DNA from: Ga0077555 sp050187415
Lineage (GTDB): Bacteria > Pseudomonadota > Alphaproteobacteria > Rhizobiales > Hyphomicrobiaceae
Direction: 5' to 3'
DNA length: 64,000 nt
NCBI GenBank assembly: GCA_050187415.1
Contig: JBFWXN010000008.1
Location: 51,593 to 115,592 of the forward strand
The position numbers and the translations under genes are program-made. Shown here one piece after another: positions 17,839 through 26,313 of this stretch (within the stretch, counting starts at the first letter, position 1; each line of letters begins with the position of its first letter). The notes below the pieces were generated by a model. That model was not told the origin of the DNA. It was given only the letters and a program-made list of their open reading frames with translations, and made no database searches.

Positions 17839-18951
17839 TTACTGCAGCAGCGCCACCTGATTTTTCTTGATCAGCTCGAAATCGATCTCGGCGCCGAGGC
17901 CAGGCTTGGACGGCGCGTGGACATGCCCCTTGCCGTCGACTTCGATGTCCTGCACCAAGCCGTACTTTTGGGACGCATCCGGCAGCAGCACCTCGAAATA
18001 CTCGCAATTCCTGATGGCCATGATGAGGTGCAGGTTCGCCACGTTGTTGAGCGAATTTCCTCCGTGATGCACCTCGTAGTTCATGTGGAAGCATTCCGCG
18101 AGGTGCGCAGTCTTGAGGCAGGCGGTAAGACCGCCTTTTACTGCGACATCCCCTCTCAGATAATCGGTGGCTCTTGCAATGAGCCAAGGCGCGTAGGCCG
18201 TATGTCCGCCCGGCGCATACTCGGTCGCGAGAATAGGTATCGAAAGCTGTTGCTTCAGTTTCACATAGCCGGCCATGTCGTCTTCGACGAGTGGATCCTC
18301 GTACCAGTAGAACCCCAGCCGCTCGACGGCCTGCCCGACCCTGAGCGCCGCCACGTAGTCGTACGACCAAGTGGAATCCAGCATGATCCGGTAGTCGTCG
18401 CCCACAGCCTTGCGGACCGCTTCACAGACTTTGATGTCGGTTTCCCACTGCGTCGGCGGATGGATCTTGTAGGCACCCCAGCCACGCGCCTTGAACGATT
18501 GTGCTTCGTCGGCATAGGCATCATGCGAGGCGAGCACGGCCGAAGAAGCGTAGGCAGGCACGCTTGTCCGATAGCCGCCCAGCAGCTTGTGCACCGGCAT
18601 GCCGGCAATCTTTCCGGCGAGGTCCCAGAGAGCGACATCCACGGCGCCGAGAATGCGCAGGTGGTTGTTCATGCGACACCGACCCCACATGCGCTGAAAG
18701 TGGCGCTCGCGATCGAGCGGATCCTCCCCAACGAGCATCGGCTTCAGGATGCGAACGAGAAGCTGCGCATCGTTGCTGGCAGGACGGCTGGCGGCACCAA
18801 GGAAAGCGTGTCCTTCCACGCCTTCGTCCGTCTTGATCGTAACCAAACCGAGATCGCTCTTGCCGGCGAATTTCCCTGTGTGCCGGCCATATTGCGTGGC
18901 CGGAATGTTGTCCCAGGCGAACAACGTAACGGTGATGTCCGTAATTTTCAT
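17839..18951 (-). CDS. Enolase-superfamily enzyme, mandelate racemase/sugar-acid dehydratase type
   Basis: A 370-residue enzyme with the N-terminal capping domain and a TIM barrel. Active-site residues can be read: KxH on strand 2 (Lys162-Ile-His164), the metal ligands Asp192 (LDSTW), Glu218 (YEDP) and Glu244 (ATEY), and His295/296 (EVHHGG). A KxH plus distal His pattern puts it in the mandelate racemase subgroup, whose members dehydrate or epimerise sugar acids or related carboxylates. The substrate is unknown. GGGAGG precedes ATG 18951 at good spacing. A sugar-acid role would fit the uronate-dehydrogenase-like and KduD-like enzymes elsewhere in the window, but they are not adjacent. Confidence 0.88.
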   Translation of the reverse strand: MKITDITVTLFAWDNIPATQYGRHTGKFAGKSDLGLVTIKTDEGVEGHAFLGAASRPASNDAQLLVRILKPMLVGEDPLDRERHFQRMWGRCRMNNHLRILGAVDVALWDLAGKIAGMPVHKLLGGYRTSVPAYASSAVLASHDAYADEAQSFKARGWGAYKIHPPTQWETDIKVCEAVRKAVGDDYRIMLDSTWSYDYVAALRVGQAVERLGFYWYEDPLVEDDMAGYVKLKQQLSIPILATEYAPGGHTAYAPWLIARATDYLRGDVAVKGGLTACLKTAHLAECFHMNYEVHHGGNSLNNVANLHLIMAIRNCEYFEVLLPDASQKYGLVQDIEVDGKGHVHAPSKPGLGAEIDFELIKKNQVALLQ

Positions 18952-19130
18952 GAGGTGAGCCTCCCTTCATGCGGTCGTCCGCGCGCGCCGAATGAGCCGC
19001 TAGCGAGCCATGCGCCGAGGCAGTCGAGCGGATGCATGTCGGGCTGAATGGTAGCTACGCCACCGGCCGGCGCAAGCAGACGCGCCTGCGCGCGTCCGCT
19101 GAAGCGGGCGCCAGGACGAACGGCTCCCTG

Positions 19131-19883
19131 TCAGCCGGAGGCCATCAGAAGGTAGAGCGCCGCTCCTGTGAGCAACGACAGCGAAAAACCGATCGCAAGC
19201 GGCGGCAACGGGTTGGCACGCTTGGCAGCAGGAAGAACGCCCATCATGCTGAGGCCCTGTTCGGCGAGGGCTCGCTCGATGATCATGGGCGGCCGCTCTC
19301 TCTCGGCCTCGTCATCATGTGCATCGACCACAAGCGACGACGCGGTTTCTGACTGAGCGAACTGCAGATCTGCCAACGCCAGCGCGCGCACAAGCTCGGC
19401 GCCCGCGGGGTCCACCTCGAACAGTGCGGAATCATCCCAGGCCCGCGTTGTCGCGTCCGTGTCTGGGATTCCGAAGAGGTCGACAGGCGGCTGAGTGTAG
19501 GGACGCGGCGGCGGCGGCAATTCAACCCGCGCTGATGCGCCGGTATCCGGCTGGACCGCCTCTCCAGCCGCGCGTGGCTCAGCAGCGTCCCGCTCACGAT
19601 CCCGGCCCGCATCGGTTTTTGCAGGAACCGCGTCGTCAGGGGGCAAAACGTCTTTCGGCGGGTTCGATGCTTGGGGCCGTGCCGGACCGAGCTCGGCGAG
19701 CGCATCGTTGAGCCTCCGCTGAGGCCAGGGCGGGATGCGCTGTGCCGGCATCGCCGCAACGGGCGCCTTGGGCGCAACGGGCTCCGAAGTGGGATCGGGC
19801 TGGACCGTCTTGTCGCCATCTCCGGCCGCTGCGCGATGCCACTCGTCCTCGCAAAACGCTTCAACCGCGACCGAGCTCGGCAT
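19131..19883 (-). CDS. Hypothetical protein with C-terminal membrane anchor
   Basis: A 250-residue protein of unknown family. Most of it is Pro/Ala/Asp/Arg-rich and probably disordered (residues about 15-150, with PPPPRPYTQPP near the end). The last 25 residues form one hydrophobic segment (LAIGFSLSLLTGAALYLLMA), so it is likely tail-anchored with the bulk in the cytoplasm. GGGAG six bases before ATG 19883 sets the start. No Cys-rich or enzymatic motif is seen. It lies beside another membrane-anchored low-complexity protein (20028-21329), which may be functionally linked. Confidence 0.6.
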   Translation of the reverse strand: MPSSVAVEAFCEDEWHRAAAGDGDKTVQPDPTSEPVAPKAPVAAMPAQRIPPWPQRRLNDALAELGPARPQASNPPKDVLPPDDAVPAKTDAGRDRERDAAEPRAAGEAVQPDTGASARVELPPPPRPYTQPPVDLFGIPDTDATTRAWDDSALFEVDPAGAELVRALALADLQFAQSETASSLVVDAHDDEAERERPPMIIERALAEQGLSMMGVLPAAKRANPLPPLAIGFSLSLLTGAALYLLMASG

Positions 19884-20027
19884 GACTGACTCCCACGCAA
19901 CCGCAACGCTACTCAGGTCAAGGAACACAAAGCAATACTACGGCCAAATTGCGAAGAAGGTCAGCACCTGATTGTCGAATGATCGCGCAGTGCTGATCAG
20001 GCCACCTCCACTCCGGACAAAGTGAAC

Positions 20028-21329
20028 TCAGGAGGTGCGTGATAGCCCCGCAAGGCGATCCAGCAGCCGCATCCGCCGATCCGATCCGCTTTGCGCCCGG
20101 CGCGGCTCAGCGCGCGAAACATCCTCCGTGCCGGCCGACCCTGCTCCGGAGGGTGCTTTCTTCGAATGCGCATCGACGATCCGGTGGGGAACCCCGCTAC
20201 CGCCCGCACTGGTTCGAACCAGTGCGTCCGCTGCTCCACCCGCCTCGAACGTCGAAGCACCAGACGTTGTCCTCCCGACCTCGACAGGGCGATTGTCGCT
20301 GCCGTCAGTCTGGTCAGGGTCTTCCAACATCCTCGTATGCGAGACGCGCTCCGCAAGGCTCCGGCGCGATACAGCCGCTCCCCGGCCGTCCTGCCCGTTC
20401 ATCGCTACCGGTCCAGCTTCCGACGGAGCGTCCGCCCTCGCCTTAGGCGCTAACCCGCTGTCCTCAGCCGATTTACCCGGCCCGCCGTCGCCGACCTTTT
20501 CGAAGGCCTTGACGACCATCTTCAGCCTTGCGATCTCCGCGGCTTGGACTTCCGCCCTTTCGCGCAGCTCTGCTATCTCGCGGTGCAGCTCGTCATTTCG
20601 AGCGCTCTCACCTGCGTTCGATAGCGCAGCATCCGCTTCCGATCCGGCCACATCCTTCCTTCGACCATCCGAGAGACCCTGCAACCGTTCGATCTGTTGG
20701 GCCTGCTCGCGCGTCTTTGCTTTCAGCGCTTGCAGCTCCGACCGCAACCTCGAGCCCCCGCCGAGGAGCCCGCCCCTTTCCGGTACGCCCTCATTAAGTC
20801 GCTCGATCTCTTGCCGCTGCTCGTCATTCAGCGAACGCGCCGCCGCAAGCGCTTGCGACTGCTTCTCGGCCGCCGCATTGAGGTCGGCGATTTCACGGTC
20901 GCGCGTGTGAACAACCTTCTTGGTGTCCGCCAGCCGCTCCTCCACCCTTGGCAGCCGCGCCGTTATGGTCTGTTCGAGAACCCGACGCGCGTTCTGCGCC
21001 TCCTCATAACTCGCGCGCAACTCCTCCAGATCGGCCTCGAGCATGTTCACGCGCGCATCGCGGCGGTTGATCTCGATCTGCTGACGAGCGCCCGCGAGTT
21101 TCACCTGCTCCACCAGCATTTCGAGCTTGTGCATCTTGATCGCGTATTCGGCTCGGATCCGATCCCGGTCGGCCTCGATCTCCATTTCGGAGAGCGGGAT
21201 GGCAGTTTTGATGCGGCGACTGGTGAGCCGCACCGCTCTGCGCCACAGCGCAGGCGCAATCAGCAATCCAAGCAGGACTGCCACCAGAAAACCCAGCGCG
21301 ATCAACATGCCGGACTGGATCGTGATCAC
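20028..21329 (-). CDS. Membrane-anchored coiled-coil hypothetical protein
   Basis: A 433-residue protein with one N-terminal membrane helix (LIALGFLVAVLLGLLIAPAL, residues about 9-28). A basic stop-transfer segment follows (RRAVRLTSRRIK), then a long charged region rich in Glu/Arg/Gln/Ala from about 48 to 290 that is predicted coiled coil (MEIEADRDRIRAEYA, LEADLEELRASYEEA). The last 140 residues are low-complexity Gly/Ser/Ala. The topology suggests a cytoplasmic rod tethered to the inner membrane. The start is GTG 21329 or ATG 21308. I do not recognise a named family. Genes for the tail-anchored protein and EipA flank it on the same strand, so an envelope role is plausible but inferred. Confidence 0.65.
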   Translation of the reverse strand: MITIQSGMLIALGFLVAVLLGLLIAPALWRRAVRLTSRRIKTAIPLSEMEIEADRDRIRAEYAIKMHKLEMLVEQVKLAGARQQIEINRRDARVNMLEADLEELRASYEEAQNARRVLEQTITARLPRVEERLADTKKVVHTRDREIADLNAAAEKQSQALAAARSLNDEQRQEIERLNEGVPERGGLLGGGSRLRSELQALKAKTREQAQQIERLQGLSDGRRKDVAGSEADAALSNAGESARNDELHREIAELRERAEVQAAEIARLKMVVKAFEKVGDGGPGKSAEDSGLAPKARADAPSEAGPVAMNGQDGRGAAVSRRSLAERVSHTRMLEDPDQTDGSDNRPVEVGRTTSGASTFEAGGAADALVRTSAGGSGVPHRIVDAHSKKAPSGAGSAGTEDVSRAEPRRAQSGSDRRMRLLDRLAGLSRTS

Positions 21330-21572
21330 TCCGTCGTCCCCAGATTTCGCATCTACGGCACCTCGGCCCAGCCGAATCGAGCATAGCGCATGTTATTCGG
21401 CTACCAGATTATCTCATCTGTGACCCTCGGGCTGAGGGTGTGGTGCGTCGCCGCGAGCAGCCAAGTCAACCGTCGAGACCGCACGATCGCGCGATCTCGA
21501 TACGACTGTGGCCGTCGATCCATGCCGTGGCAATGGCGCGTTGGCTTGCCGTGAGCCGGCAGTGCGGCAGAC

Positions 21573-22775
21573 TCAGAACGGATTCCAAGTCGGACGACGC
21601 GTGTACTTCAGGTACCCCACGTTGGCGCCAAGTCGGAAGCCAATTCCAGCTCGGATCGGAGCAAGTACCACATTGTTACTCTGCTGGAACGTCATGCCGA
21701 CGCCACCCACGACATAAGCCGATCCGGCGACGCCACCAAACCGAGTATAAATGTCCGATGGATCTCGCAGATTATAGACGAGCACCATGACTTTTGAGCC
21801 TTCCGCGCCTGCATCGTAGCCCAGTGACGGCCCCTGCCAGAATACGCGATGCGTCCCCGCGTCACGTGTGTAAAGGCGCCCCTCGCCATAACGCAGGCCG
21901 GCGACGAATGCCCCCCCGACATCCTCGCCGAGAATATAGCCGTTGGGTCGTCCCTGAGTCTTGAACGCATACTCGATGACACTGGCCAGACCGCGGCTGA
22001 TCGAACCAAAGAAACCGTGCCCGGCGCCGACGATCTCGCGCATCGAATACGTGCCGTCTGCCGGCGGTGGCTCCCGATCGTCATAGGGTGGTGCTACCGA
22101 GGCGTAGCGGTCGGCGTTGGGGGGCGGGCCGCGATTGTCCCGCCATTCCGGCTCGTCCGATCCCGGCGGCCGATAGGGCGAGGCCTGCCGGGACAGAGGC
22201 GCCTGATCGTAGCGCTCCGGTGCGGGAGGCCGATAGACGTCCTCACGATCGTAGCGACCCGGCGCCTGATAGGACTCGATGCGCCGTGCGGGACTGGCGT
22301 CGTCGTCACGTCCGTAGGTCGGCTGGGAACTGTATGCTCCCCCGCTTGCAGGGCGCGAGTATGCACTGTCGCGCCCATCGGAGGGTGGGGCGCCGTACGC
22401 CTCTCTGCGGGCCGGCGGATAGTACGTGTCGTCTCTACGGTTTCCAGCCGCAGCCGATGAACCGAAACCGCCGCTTTGGGCTGGCGGATGATACCGATCA
22501 TCGCGCCGTTCATAGCCACCTTCGCCGGCCCGAGTATCGTCGGCCCGCGGCGCGCTGTTGCTGTAGGGGCGATCGCCGTAGCCCTGCGTTTCTTGTGAGG
22601 GCGGGAGATTGTCCCGATCGACGGTACCGGCTTGCGCGTATGACCGTGCCGGCTGTGGAGCATCCCGCAACCACGGCAAACGCTCTTCTGCAGACGTCTG
22701 CGCGCTTCCGGCGGCCACCACCAGGCCTGCTACCAGCAACAGCCCCGTTCCTGAGGCCAACGACTTGATCAGCAT
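21573..22775 (-). CDS. EipA-family (DUF1134) envelope protein with long disordered N-region
   Basis: A 400-residue exported protein. The signal peptide covers residues 1 to about 30 (ending GSAQTSAEE). A long Tyr/Arg/Asp/Pro-rich region (about 35-220) follows, built of degenerate units such as RRDDRYHPPA, RRDDTYYPPA and DREDVYRPPA. The C-terminal domain (about 225-400) matches DUF1134, the fold of EipA, a periplasmic protein needed for envelope integrity in Brucella: GAGHGFFGSISRGLA, GYILGEDVGGAFVAGLRYG, RVFWQGPSLGYDAG and GGVGMTF. Most DUF1134 proteins are shorter, so the repeat region is the unusual part. Start ATG 22775 with a weak ribosome-binding site. Confidence 0.88.
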   Translation of the reverse strand: MLIKSLASGTGLLLVAGLVVAAGSAQTSAEERLPWLRDAPQPARSYAQAGTVDRDNLPPSQETQGYGDRPYSNSAPRADDTRAGEGGYERRDDRYHPPAQSGGFGSSAAAGNRRDDTYYPPARREAYGAPPSDGRDSAYSRPASGGAYSSQPTYGRDDDASPARRIESYQAPGRYDREDVYRPPAPERYDQAPLSRQASPYRPPGSDEPEWRDNRGPPPNADRYASVAPPYDDREPPPADGTYSMREIVGAGHGFFGSISRGLASVIEYAFKTQGRPNGYILGEDVGGAFVAGLRYGEGRLYTRDAGTHRVFWQGPSLGYDAGAEGSKVMVLVYNLRDPSDIYTRFGGVAGSAYVVGGVGMTFQQSNNVVLAPIRAGIGFRLGANVGYLKYTRRPTWNPF

Positions 22776-22929
22776 GACTTGGTTGTCTCTGAGCTGAAAT
22801 GCCTGGCGTCAGCCTGCAACCGATTGGTCGGATGCGCGGCAGCACACGCTCAATAAAGTCTTTACAAAAAGTGTTACGAAAGTGTGGCCAGACGGCCGCA
22901 TCCGCCATGCAACTGGCAAAGAATGTCGG

Positions 22930-23763
22930 TCAGGCCTTCACTGGGAACGGCTCGGCGGCCCCCCAAGCAACGAAGTGCCCGTTGCGAAATCCGCTGTGCG
23001 ATTTGCCATAGCGGATCGGAGTCCCTTCCGGCGTTGTGACGGCGCCGCCGGCAGCGACGAGCACTGCATGTCCGGCCGCGATGTCCCACTCCATGGTCGG
23101 CGCCAGCCGAGGGTAGATGTCTGCTTCACCGCGAGCAATGGCACAGAATTTGAGAGACGATCCGCTGTCTCGACGCTCGGCAATGACGTAGCGTTCAAGA
23201 AAGTCCTCGGTTTCGGGCGTCATGTGAGAGCGGCTGGCAACCGCCGTGAGACTTGCCCCAGGCGCGCGCACTCGGATCGGTTCAAAGACGCACTCGGCAG
23301 CCTGCCTCTCCATGGTGCCCGGCGTGAGGCGTGCGAGCGATGCTGTTCCCGGGCTGAGCGTCGCGTAGATTTCGCCGATGGCCGGCGCATAGACCACCCC
23401 GAGCACCGGCTGGCCGTTCTCGATCAGCGCCACGTTGACGGTGAACTCGCCTCGCTTGTTGATGAACTCCTTCGTCCCATCCAGCGGATCGACCAGAAAG
23501 AACCGTGACCCTATCACAGGGACTTGACCGTCCGAGACGGCTTCTTCGGCAATCACCGGAATGTCCGGCGCAATATCGGCGAGGGCTGCCAGCAGAATGG
23601 CCTCCGCCTCGCGATCGGCGGCGGTAACCGGCGACTCGTCTGCCTTCCGTTCGATTTCGACGCCTGTCTCGTAGTACCGCATCTCGACCGCGCCCGCCTT
23701 CAGAACCGGGTCGATGAGCCGGCGGGCGATTTCGAAGTAGCGATCGCGAACATCGCTGATCAT
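22930..23763 (-). CDS. cysQ: 3'(2'),5'-bisphosphate nucleotidase CysQ
   Basis: A 277-residue enzyme of the inositol monophosphatase fold that removes the 3' phosphate from PAP/PAPS, clearing a by-product of sulfate assimilation. Metal-site motifs are present: VIAEE, the long signature LVDPLDGTKEFI and the C-terminal EWDIAAGHAVL. The KRGEFTVNVALI block is typical of CysQ rather than SuhB. The Glu/Asp metal ligands appear complete. The gene lies 154 bases upstream of the EipA gene on the same strand. Start ATG 23763 fits the family length; the ribosome-binding site is weak. Confidence 0.93.
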   Translation of the reverse strand: MISDVRDRYFEIARRLIDPVLKAGAVEMRYYETGVEIERKADESPVTAADREAEAILLAALADIAPDIPVIAEEAVSDGQVPVIGSRFFLVDPLDGTKEFINKRGEFTVNVALIENGQPVLGVVYAPAIGEIYATLSPGTASLARLTPGTMERQAAECVFEPIRVRAPGASLTAVASRSHMTPETEDFLERYVIAERRDSGSSLKFCAIARGEADIYPRLAPTMEWDIAAGHAVLVAAGGAVTTPEGTPIRYGKSHSGFRNGHFVAWGAAEPFPVKA

Positions 23764-24090
23764 GAGGATGTATCACCCCAAAGAGGACGTAGCATTCGCC
23801 GTGATTCGGGTTGCACCGGTAACGAACGCCCATGCGTCTCCCGATCGCCCGGACGGGTGGCCCCCGGGCCACAATTCGTCGTGCAAATGCAATCGATTGC
23901 GGGAAGGCTGCGCCAGAGAGCTTGGCAGCCTCACCCGCATCCGTGTATCAGCAGGTATCTGGCTGATGCAAGCGGGCGGTCGCGAAGCGCCAGGCGCGCT
24001 GCAAGAGGCTTGGTTGGCGTGGCACGACCGATACACTGCGATCGGCGGGCGAATCCATCAATTCACCCGAGGTGAGGGATCACGCAACCG
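23764..24090. other. Divergent intergenic stretch between cysQ and chpT
   Basis: This 327-base gap should hold divergent promoters. An open frame across it on the plus strand (from 23762) and one on the minus strand have no recognisable sequence and poor starts. No clear CtrA box (TTAA-N7-TTAA) was found by eye. Confidence 0.35.
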
Positions 24091-24729
24091 ATGCCCCAAA
24101 CGGTCCATCCAACCGACCTTGAGCTTGCAGCTCTGATATCCAGCAAGATCTGTCACGACGTGATCAATCCCGTCGGCGCCATCTACAATGGCCTTGAGAT
24201 CCTCAACGAAGAAGAGGATGCCGACGCCAAGTCCTATGCGCTCGACGTCATTCGCAATGTGACCGAGCAGGCATCGGCCCGGCTGCAGTTTGCCCGTTTT
24301 GCATTCGGTGCCGCAGGATCGGCCGGATCGGTAATCGACCTCTCGACCGCCGAACAGATCAGCCGTGGCTTTGTCGGCAACAACAAGCATAGGCTCACGT
24401 GGAAAGGCCCTGCCGGTCATCTGGCCAAGGACCGCGCCAAGCTGCTTCTCAATATGGTGGCCTCGGCTATCACGGGGCTTCCTCGCGGCGGCGAGATCCT
24501 GGTCGAAATCAAGGGCCCGCTGGATCGCGCTTCATTCTCCGTCCGATGCCGTGGCACCGGCGCACGTCCGCCGCATCACCTCGTCGAATTCCTCACCGGC
24601 GCCCCAACGCCCCCGCTCGATACGCAGACGATCCAACCCTACTACACCGCGCGCCTTGCGGGTAACGCCGGCATGCGACTGGATGTTCTGAAGGACGGGC
24701 ACGACATCGTCCTTGCCGCTCGTTCGTAG
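24091..24729 (+). CDS. chpT: Histidine phosphotransferase ChpT
   Basis: A 212-residue ChpT-type phosphotransferase. It has a helical DHp-like segment with the phospho-relay His22 in KICHDVINPVGAI and a degenerate ATPase-like C-terminal half. In alphaproteobacteria ChpT carries phosphate from the hybrid kinase CckA to the master regulator CtrA and to CpdR. The N-terminus LAALISSKICHD is the family hallmark. The next gene on the same strand is a lone receiver, possibly part of the same relay. Start ATG 24091 lies downstream of a GAGGTGAGGG stretch with rather long spacing. Confidence 0.9.
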   Translation: MPQTVHPTDLELAALISSKICHDVINPVGAIYNGLEILNEEEDADAKSYALDVIRNVTEQASARLQFARFAFGAAGSAGSVIDLSTAEQISRGFVGNNKHRLTWKGPAGHLAKDRAKLLLNMVASAITGLPRGGEILVEIKGPLDRASFSVRCRGTGARPPHHLVEFLTGAPTPPLDTQTIQPYYTARLAGNAGMRLDVLKDGHDIVLAARS

Positions 24730-24891
24730 CGCCTGTTCGCCGACCCGCGCTTGGAGCCGTTTTCAAAGCGCCAAATTTATCGTCCGATTGCGGAAAATTA
24801 ATAATTGCCGGCCACAGTCAAGCATCATTCGCGCTCACGTTGCGTGCATATTGCGCGATAATTTCATGGTCGACTGCTGCTGGAGAACGGG

Positions 24892-25257
24892 ATGAGACAT
24901 TGCCTCGTCGTTGACGATTCTGAGGTCATCCGCACAGTAGCTCGCCACATACTCGAGACCATGAACTTTGAAGTCTCCGAAGCTGCGAATGGGCGAGACG
25001 GCGTCGATCGGTGCCTGGAGCGCATGCCTGACGCCATACTCCTTGACTGGCAAATGCCTGGGATGAGCGGCCTCGAGTTTCTCGGGGCCCTCCGGTTGGC
25101 GACAAGTGGCGATCGACCGCATGTTATTTATTGTACGACCGTGAACGATCTCGACGAGCTCTCGCGGGCCTTCCTCGGCGGAGCAAATGACTACCTCATG
25201 AAGCCATTCGACCGCGAGACCCTGACCGCGAAGCTGTCCGCTGCCCAGTTGATGTAA
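24892..25257 (+). CDS. CheY-like single-domain response regulator
   Basis: A 121-residue receiver without an output domain. The acidic pair is in LVVDDSE, the phospho-acceptor is Asp52 in LLDWQMPGMSG, and the conserved Lys is in YLMKPFDRE. GGAGAACGGG precedes ATG 24892. Its position 160 bases after chpT suggests a link with the CckA-ChpT pathway, but the sequence alone does not identify it as CpdR or DivK. The Trp after the phospho-Asp and the overall motif set resemble CheY-type receivers found next to chpT in related genomes. Confidence 0.9.
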   Translation: MRHCLVVDDSEVIRTVARHILETMNFEVSEAANGRDGVDRCLERMPDAILLDWQMPGMSGLEFLGALRLATSGDRPHVIYCTTVNDLDELSRAFLGGANDYLMKPFDRETLTAKLSAAQLM

Positions 25258-25315
25258 AGCGATCGACACGCAGCGGCTTGACAAGCGGACACACGCCTCG
25301 CTGAAGCTGCGCTGT

Positions 25316-26164
25316 ATGAACTATCGCCATGCCTTTCATGCCGGCAATTTCGCGGACGTCCTGAAGCACGCCGTGCTCGCGCTAGCCCTCAAGCGCCTCA
25401 CGCAGAAGGCGAAGCCGTTGCGCGTCATCGATACGCACGCAGGTGTCGGCAGTTATCGGCTCGACGCTCCGCAGGCCCGGCGCACCGGCGAATGGCAAGG
25501 CGGGATCGGACGGCTGATCGGTCCCGACGCGGCACCGCTGCCCACTGCGGTCGAAGCGGTGCTCAGCCCATATCTCGACGTCGTGCGCTCTGCGAATACG
25601 GGCGGCGAGCTTCGCGTTTACCCTGGTAGCCCCTCGTTGGCGCTCACCCTCCTCCGTACCGGCGACCGACTGATCGCCAACGAGCTCCACCCCGAGGATG
25701 CTGTCCTATTGCGAGAGATACTTCGAAGTGACCACCGCGCAAAGGTGCTCGAGCTCGACGGATGGCAGGCGATCCGGGCATTACTGCCGCCGAAGGAGCG
25801 TCGCGGTCTCGTCCTCATCGACCCCCCATTCGAGGAAGCCGGCGAGTCCGAGCGGCTCGTGACCGGACTACGAGATGGAATGCGTCGGTTCGCGACCGGA
25901 ACGTACCTGATTTGGCTTCCGATCAAGCATGATCGCCAAATCCCGAGCTTCGAGCGCACTCTCCGGCAGGTCGCTCCCGCAAAAGTCCTTTGGATCGAGC
26001 TTCGCGTCGCGCCGATCGCGCCCGACGGACCGCTCACCGCAACGGCTCTTGCGGTCGTGAACCCGCCATTCGGACTGATCCCCGACGTAACTGTGCTCCT
26101 GCCGTTCCTGTCTGATCGGCTTGCGACCGAACCCGGCGGCGGCTGGGACATTCGCGAAGCCTGA
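25316..26164 (+). CDS. rlmJ: 23S rRNA (adenine2030-N6)-methyltransferase RlmJ
   Basis: A 282-residue methyltransferase that modifies A2030 of 23S rRNA using S-adenosylmethionine. The family N-terminus MNYRHAFHAGNFADVLKH is present, as are the SAM-site segment RVIDTHAGVGSY and the catalytic motif IDPPFE (a variant of NPPY-type motifs). The length matches the family. It follows the CheY-like gene by 58 bases. The start ATG 25316 is fixed by the conserved N-terminus. Confidence 0.94.
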   Translation: MNYRHAFHAGNFADVLKHAVLALALKRLTQKAKPLRVIDTHAGVGSYRLDAPQARRTGEWQGGIGRLIGPDAAPLPTAVEAVLSPYLDVVRSANTGGELRVYPGSPSLALTLLRTGDRLIANELHPEDAVLLREILRSDHRAKVLELDGWQAIRALLPPKERRGLVLIDPPFEEAGESERLVTGLRDGMRRFATGTYLIWLPIKHDRQIPSFERTLRQVAPAKVLWIELRVAPIAPDGPLTATALAVVNPPFGLIPDVTVLLPFLSDRLATEPGGGWDIREA

Positions 26165-26313
26165 GCTCCAGGCAGGGATTTGCCCCCCAATTTCCATCGT
26201 CGGCGAAGAGAGACCTCGACCTGATCCGACTTTTCGGCTTTGAATAATGTCCGGACAAGGGGCCTGGCCAATCCGCCGGCGCCCGTCGGTGCTCATTGCC
26301 GAAAGGTACTTTC

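Noticed and set aside
17272..19047. Plus-strand open frame of 591 codons
   Set aside because: Antisense to the enolase-superfamily and DUF2786-like genes, both of which have clear motifs and ribosome-binding sites on the minus strand.
20035..20910. Plus-strand frame of 291 codons
   Set aside because: Antisense to the coiled-coil protein; Ser/Arg/Pro-rich composition of a shadow frame.
23762..24136. Plus-strand frame of 124 codons between cysQ and chpT
   Set aside because: Overlaps the chpT start, has no ribosome-binding site and no recognisable protein text.
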